10,915 bases of DNA from Candidatus Latescibacterota bacterium (GTDB taxonomy: Bacteria > Latescibacterota > UBA2968 > UBA8231): NCBI GenBank assembly GCA_022825185.1, contig JAJDYK010000236.1:1-10915 (forward strand), in the 5' to 3' direction. Shown piece by piece: positions 7,013 to 10,915 of the stretch. Under the pieces are notes generated by a model. The model saw only the letters and a list, made by a program, of their open reading frames with translations. It searched no databases and was not told where the DNA came from. Position 1 is the first letter of the stretch. Each line of letters begins with the position of its first letter. Both the position numbers and the translations under genes were made by a program.

Positions 7013-9583
7013 TCAGGTCTCGACTTGAACTGCTGACGCGATCAGATTCGCAACTTCAGTGTAGAGGTCCACATCAGCCTCTGGAGCTTTGATGCTGACG
7101 ACAAGGGCATACCGTGCCATTTGATCGTACCTTTCGAACGTGGGACGAGTCTTCCACCAACCCGCCGTGGGATAGACTGCGATAGCGCCTCGGCTGGCGA
7201 GATCCGCTGCGGTTCCTCGCCAGATATCGCTGTGCAACGAACCTCTGTGGCGACCTTGCGCTCCGATCAGCCACTGCGGATCGCTGCCGCTACGGCGAGG
7301 CCCTTCCTCCTCGTCTCTTGCCACCAAGTTGATCCGCTTCCGAAAATCGTCTGTCGATTCGAGCGCCCGCTTTACGTCGAAACGGAGCCCGTGCGATTCG
7401 TACCGGTAACGCGAAAAGGTACCCCGTCGTGATGGATTCGGCTCGATGAAGTAGGACAGCGTGACCCGCATCTCGACAGACGTTTCTCCCAAGCTCTCTA
7501 AGACATCACATGGCCAAGGCAGATTGTGAAGATGCATGTCGCGAAGGGTTGGTTGCTTTCCTGTCTCGCGCTTGAAGGGATACAGACTCTCCTCGACCAT
7601 CATCGTCAAGGAGTTCCTGACGCTCCATAGCACGCGGTCAATGTCCGGCACGCCGAAGCCACACCGACGAAGCAAATTCGAATAGTCCTGCTTCATCGGG
7701 TCTTTGTCTTGAGGAAAGGACATTCGCTTCATGGCTTCGGTCCATTCCGCCGAGTGGACGATTAGGGCGCGGACGGTCTCGGGCCACAGGTCGGGATAGA
7801 CAGCCATCACCTGCGCCGCCAAACGGGATGCGAGTGCCATGGCCGCACTGGTGGCATTGGTCGTCGTGAAAAGTCGCTCCGCCGGACGATGATGGGTCGT
7901 CAGCAGGCTGAGACTGGATGACCATACGGCGCTTAGCGAGTCTTTTGCGGCGTTGCCACCCTCAAGGACGATGTCCGGCTTCAGCGGCCAATGCGCCTGC
8001 CACGTCAGCGAGGTCGTACTGAAGGGACTCAGACCTCCCTTTGGGGCGACGGGCGCATAATCGCTCGTATCTGGCTCGGTTATTTGCACGAGATCGGTAT
8101 AGGCACCGATGGTAAGGGCGTTCCATGCTTGGGCGGGATCGTGTACTCCGTCCGTATCATTAGAATCAGGGTAGTGAGACCAAGCATTGGGCTCTTTGAT
8201 GTTACCGGCGGAAACGATCATCAAACGCGGATTCGTACCGTCAACATCTGCCGCCAGCGAATCGATCGCTGCCGACCAAGCAGACGGTCGCCCCCGATCT
8301 CTATTATCACGAGCCGTAATAGCCATCCCGAAGACTCGGAGCCGGGCAGGTGCGGTAATCTCGGGACGCGCTACCGCTTCCACCGTCAAATATCCGTGGT
8401 GCTGGGGGTCTATTCCGGTCGCACCATCCTGAGGCAGTAACTTCACCGATTCAAGGCGATGACCGATTTTCACGGGATCGTTGCTATCCAGAAGTTCCGT
8501 CAAGTCCCCAACTAGGGCCACTCCTGCCATCTCCGTCCCGTGGCCGTCATCATCGTCGGTACCCCAAGCGGGTTCGACGGTGTGGAGATCGCTGGTAGCG
8601 AGGGCGGGAGTAAGCAGCGGGTGGCCGCGATTGACGCCCGTATCGAGCAGGCAGACGTATGGCGTCTGGTCGGTCTCGGCTGCAAATCGGGTCAGTCTCA
8701 GCAAGTCGTCAAGCCACTCGGCCTGTTCGTCCGGCCATAAAGAATCGAAGAATTCCGCCGTCTCCTTTGCACGTCGCAATTCGGCAATGCTGTTGAGCGT
8801 AACCATAGAACGCTGCATCTGATCAACCGATGCGTACATCAACAAGACAGTACGCTCGGGGAAAGCCACATTGCCTGGTGCTATCCGCATTCCCTGTGCC
8901 TCGGCCCGGTCGAAAAACGTTGTGGTCGTTGCGTTTCGATCCCGGACGATGGGCAGCCGCATTTCCTGGTCCCCGGCCAGATCGCGAAACGTTGTGGTCG
9001 TTGCGTTCCGACCCCGGCGAACGGGCAGCCAAACTTCCCACCAGAGCGGTCCCTCTTCTTCGGAAGGAAATGCCTCGGTGTCGGTCCAAAGTGCCCGAAG
9101 ACTCGCCGCCCGGATCTGCTGAATCGCGTCAATCAGTCGCCTGTTATCGCGGGCACGACCAATGCTGTCTTTCTTCTCCGCCAAGTAGTCACGAATGAGA
9201 CGCTCGAAGTGATTGAGCTTGCCGTCGGGTACGAAGACTGTAGCCAAGGTTCGATTTTCCTCGTGCCGGACGTTCAGTAACTCAATCCCGGAACGCTCTC
9301 GCGCCAAACTCTCGAAAGCTAATTCGACATCGGGGAAGCTCTCGAATTCCACCTGAAGGCCCAGACCATCTTCGATTCCCGCGTCCTGTTGGACCGCTCG
9401 GATAGAGACTGCTTCCGCTCGAAGCTCGTTAATCTGACGCCTTAACTCTTCGCCGTGCTGTGTGCGATTCCGCTCCGGTACATTTGTACGCTCTATGCGT
9501 TGCCGCGGAGAACGGTATGCCTCCGTCTCGGTGACTCTTTCGAGGATGAAGTGTCGATATCGCCTTTCGGTTCCTTCCGTCAT
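7013..9583 (-). CDS. ietS: Subtilisin-like (S8) serine protease, IetS-like
   Basis: This is the predicted protease effector of an IetAS module. In the 856-residue product the S8 catalytic residues are all present: Asp314 in CLLDTGVNRGHPLL, His348 in DDDDGHGTEMAGV, oxyanion Asn461 in IVSAGN, and Ser579 in NATSAAMALAS. No signal peptide is seen, so it should stay in the cytosol, unlike most subtilases. The N-terminus (RRYRHFILERVTETEAYRSP) and the roughly 300-residue N-terminal region fit the large intracellular S8 proteases paired with AAA+ ATPases. A 24-residue unit is tandemly duplicated at 187-234. The C-terminal 230 residues have no motif I can name. The ATG at 9583 lies 20 nt after the ietA stop; GGAAGGA is 12 nt upstream. 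In the Agrobacterium pTiC58 IetAS module the protease is the toxic partner. Catalytic family is certain; the system assignment is strong but by recognition. Confidence 0.88.
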   Translation of the reverse strand: MTEGTERRYRHFILERVTETEAYRSPRQRIERTNVPERNRTQHGEELRRQINELRAEAVSIRAVQQDAGIEDGLGLQVEFESFPDVELAFESLARERSGIELLNVRHEENRTLATVFVPDGKLNHFERLIRDYLAEKKDSIGRARDNRRLIDAIQQIRAASLRALWTDTEAFPSEEEGPLWWEVWLPVRRGRNATTTTFRDLAGDQEMRLPIVRDRNATTTTFFDRAEAQGMRIAPGNVAFPERTVLLMYASVDQMQRSMVTLNSIAELRRAKETAEFFDSLWPDEQAEWLDDLLRLTRFAAETDQTPYVCLLDTGVNRGHPLLTPALATSDLHTVEPAWGTDDDDGHGTEMAGVALVGDLTELLDSNDPVKIGHRLESVKLLPQDGATGIDPQHHGYLTVEAVARPEITAPARLRVFGMAITARDNRDRGRPSAWSAAIDSLAADVDGTNPRLMIVSAGNIKEPNAWSHYPDSNDTDGVHDPAQAWNALTIGAYTDLVQITEPDTSDYAPVAPKGGLSPFSTTSLTWQAHWPLKPDIVLEGGNAAKDSLSAVWSSSLSLLTTHHRPAERLFTTTNATSAAMALASRLAAQVMAVYPDLWPETVRALIVHSAEWTEAMKRMSFPQDKDPMKQDYSNLLRRCGFGVPDIDRVLWSVRNSLTMMVEESLYPFKRETGKQPTLRDMHLHNLPWPCDVLESLGETSVEMRVTLSYFIEPNPSRRGTFSRYRYESHGLRFDVKRALESTDDFRKRINLVARDEEEGPRRSGSDPQWLIGAQGRHRGSLHSDIWRGTAADLASRGAIAVYPTAGWWKTRPTFERYDQMARYALVVSIKAPEADVDLYTEVANLIASAVQVET
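8882..9025 (-). repeat. Two tandem 72-bp units inside the protease gene
   Basis: The two 72-bp units encode protease residues 187-210 and 211-234, each containing R-N-A-T-T-T-T-F and ending M-R-(L/I). By eye 15 of 24 residues are identical. The DNA shares an exact 21-bp run at 8915-8935 and 8987-9007, exactly 72 bp apart, while the flanks have diverged more. This is an in-frame duplication that preserves the reading frame and lies N-terminal to the catalytic domain. Confidence 0.85.
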
Positions 9584-9603
9584 TTGATGCCGTAATCCTT
9601 CCG

Positions 9604-10593
9604 TTACTCGCTTTTCTTGCGTAGTCTCTCGGCAACACTTTTGCGCTCGGTGAGCATCGTTCGGATGTCCTCTGTATGGACCCGAGCACGTTCATGGATC
9701 AACATATCTTTCAGGATCTCATTCGTAGTGCGAGTGACTTCCGCGTAACTCAACCCCATCGCTAAATCGGCCAAGTTCCCCCACCGGACCCCCCTGACGG
9801 CCATGCCAGCGAGACGTGTCTTCAAGAGCTTCACGATCTGCGACTTGTCGGGCAGGTCGTAATGCAAAATGTCGTCGAAGCGGCGGAAGAGCGCCGGATC
9901 AAGTATTCCGGGGTGATTCGTTGCCGCGACGACGAGGCTGTGAGAGCGGTCTTGCTCGATCATCTGCAAGAAGCTGTTCAGCACTCGGCGAATCTCTCCC
10001 ACATCGTTGGTGAGTCCACGCTGCGAACCGATAGCGTCGAACTCGTCGAAGAAGTAGATGCCACGTGTCCGGCTTGTGGCATCGAATATCTGTCGTAGCT
10101 TGGCTGCGGTTTCTCCCATGTACTTGGTGATGAGGCCATCGAGCCGGACCTGAAAAAGGGGAAGGCCGAGTTCTCCGGCTAGGACGGTAGCCGTCAGGGT
10201 CTTGCCCGTGCCGGGAGGCCCTGTCAGCAGCAGCTTGCGTCTGGGCGAGAGGCCATGCTCCACAATCCGCCCGGCATGGCGTTGCTCACGAATGATGCGC
10301 TCTATCTGATGGGCCAGTGTATCGCCCATAATCATCGAGCTCAGCCGAGCCTTTGGGTAGGAAGCTTCCAGAAGGTTCGCCAATTCGCCGTGCGGGCGGC
10401 CAATCGGCACTAGCGAACCCGCGCCACGCCGACCCTTGGCTTCGTCAATCATGGTCCGCAGTTCTTCGGCAAGCTTGCCGTGCCCCAGCTTCGCTTCGTG
10501 GGCAGCAACCTGTATGGCGACAGAGAAGAAGCGGTCGTCGTCGCCTTCCAAGTGTGACTTTAGCAGTGCCTTGAGTTGATCAGCGCTGGCCAT
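9604..10593 (-). CDS. ietA: AAA+ ATPase, IetA-like
   Basis: This is a single-domain classic AAA ATPase of 329 residues and the predicted regulator or antitoxin partner of the downstream protease. It has Walker A GPPGTGKT at 125-132, a pore-loop-like KYMGE at 157-161, Walker B IYFFDEFDAIGSQR at 179-192 (Asp183, Glu184), sensor 1 ATNHPGILDPALFRRFD at 224-240 with paired arginines 237-238 as probable arginine fingers, and a sensor-2/lid helix region GLSYAEVTRTTNEI at 280-293. A helical N-terminal segment of about 80 residues could bind the protease or a substrate. The pore loop suggests peptide threading. GGGAGA lies 7 nt before the ATG. The gene follows the methyltransferase-like gene by 30 nt and precedes the protease by 20 nt. 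The fold is certain; the IetA name rests on the fold plus the adjacent S8 protease. Confidence 0.88.
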   Translation of the reverse strand: MASADQLKALLKSHLEGDDDRFFSVAIQVAAHEAKLGHGKLAEELRTMIDEAKGRRGAGSLVPIGRPHGELANLLEASYPKARLSSMIMGDTLAHQIERIIREQRHAGRIVEHGLSPRRKLLLTGPPGTGKTLTATVLAGELGLPLFQVRLDGLITKYMGETAAKLRQIFDATSRTRGIYFFDEFDAIGSQRGLTNDVGEIRRVLNSFLQMIEQDRSHSLVVAATNHPGILDPALFRRFDDILHYDLPDKSQIVKLLKTRLAGMAVRGVRWGNLADLAMGLSYAEVTRTTNEILKDMLIHERARVHTEDIRTMLTERKSVAERLRKKSE

Positions 10594-10623
10594 AAGGTAT
10601 CTCCCAAGTTTGTAAGGGTGGAG

Positions 10624-10915
10624 TCACACCCGAAACACCTTCATCACCTCGTCCCCCAAATGATTGATCACCTTCACCGCAATCCGCCCAGACGTCGGCT
10701 TGTCAAAGGGTCGGGAGGTGTCGCTGTGGAGGGTTTCCCAGGCTTCTTGGTTGACCTCGGCTTTGAGCGTCGTTCGCAGCGATTTGTACGGGTCGTTGGC
10801 ACCGAGGAAGTAGGCGTGGCGGACGAAGAAGCTTTCCTCGTTGTAGTCGGTATCGACGAACCAGCAGGCGATGCCGTCGGCGCTGTCGCTGCGGATTTCG
10901 CCGGTGTTGGGGTGG
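10624..10915 (-). CDS. C-terminal end of a probable site-specific DNA methyltransferase (partial)
   Basis: The reverse strand reads openly from the window edge to TGA at 10624-10626, giving about 96 residues. They include GEIRSDSADGIACWFVDTDY, then NEESFFVRHAYFLGANDPYK, LKAEVNQEAWETLHSDTSRPF and the end SGRIAVKVINHLGDEVMKVF. From memory, this closely resembles the C-terminus of large adenine-specific DNA methyltransferases (COG2189/type III Mod-like) found in defence islands beside helicase genes. The catalytic DPPY and FxG motifs would lie beyond base 10915, so methyltransferase activity cannot be confirmed here. It sits 30 nt before ietA on the same strand and probably heads the same operon. 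Confidence 0.6.
   Translation of the reverse strand, partial: HPNTGEIRSDSADGIACWFVDTDYNEESFFVRHAYFLGANDPYKSLRTTLKAEVNQEAWETLHSDTSRPFDKPTSGRIAVKVINHLGDEVMKVFRV

Noticed and set aside
8882..9025. CRISPR-like or intergenic tandem array
   Set aside because: Only two units, no spacers, and the units are in frame within a clear protease coding sequence.
8830..9198. Plus-strand frame of 122 residues with an apparent internal protein repeat
   Set aside because: The repeat is the antisense image of the 72-bp duplication in the protease gene; no ribosome binding site or family motif supports it.

Overview
The window suggests a high-GC member of the FCB group (Rhodothermota, Gemmatimonadota or Latescibacterota-like). 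The reason is a SusC/SusD outer-membrane pair next to housekeeping genes, written with GC-rich codons. The exact phylum cannot be fixed from these genes by eye.

Layout. (1) 1-311, minus: the N-terminal part of uvrB (excision nuclease subunit B), with a good sigma-70 type promoter. (2) 312-595: a divergent, AT-rich control region. It holds a near-perfect -24/-12 (sigma-54 type) promoter pointing at dnaK and a 10-bp direct repeat upstream of it. (3) 596-6745, plus: dnaK, then susC only 5 nt later, then susD 22 nt after that. The spacing implies one transcript joining a cytosolic Hsp70 to an outer-membrane nutrient importer. (4) 6746-6774: a short convergent gap with a small hairpin. (5) 6775-10915, minus: a defence block read right to left. 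It begins with the C-terminal end of a protein that looks like a site-specific DNA methyltransferase, followed by an AAA+ ATPase (IetA-like), a subtilisin-like serine protease (IetS-like) and a 69-residue protein of unknown function. Gaps of 30, 20 and 28 nt fit a single operon.

The ATPase-protease pair matches the IetAS arrangement, first described as a plasmid-stability toxin-antitoxin module on an Agrobacterium Ti plasmid and later listed among anti-phage systems. The most notable points are the candidate sigma-54 control of dnaK, the dnaK-susCD linkage, a 24-residue tandem duplication inside the protease, and the small third gene at the end of the ietAS operon. No RNA genes, transposases or CRISPR arrays were seen.
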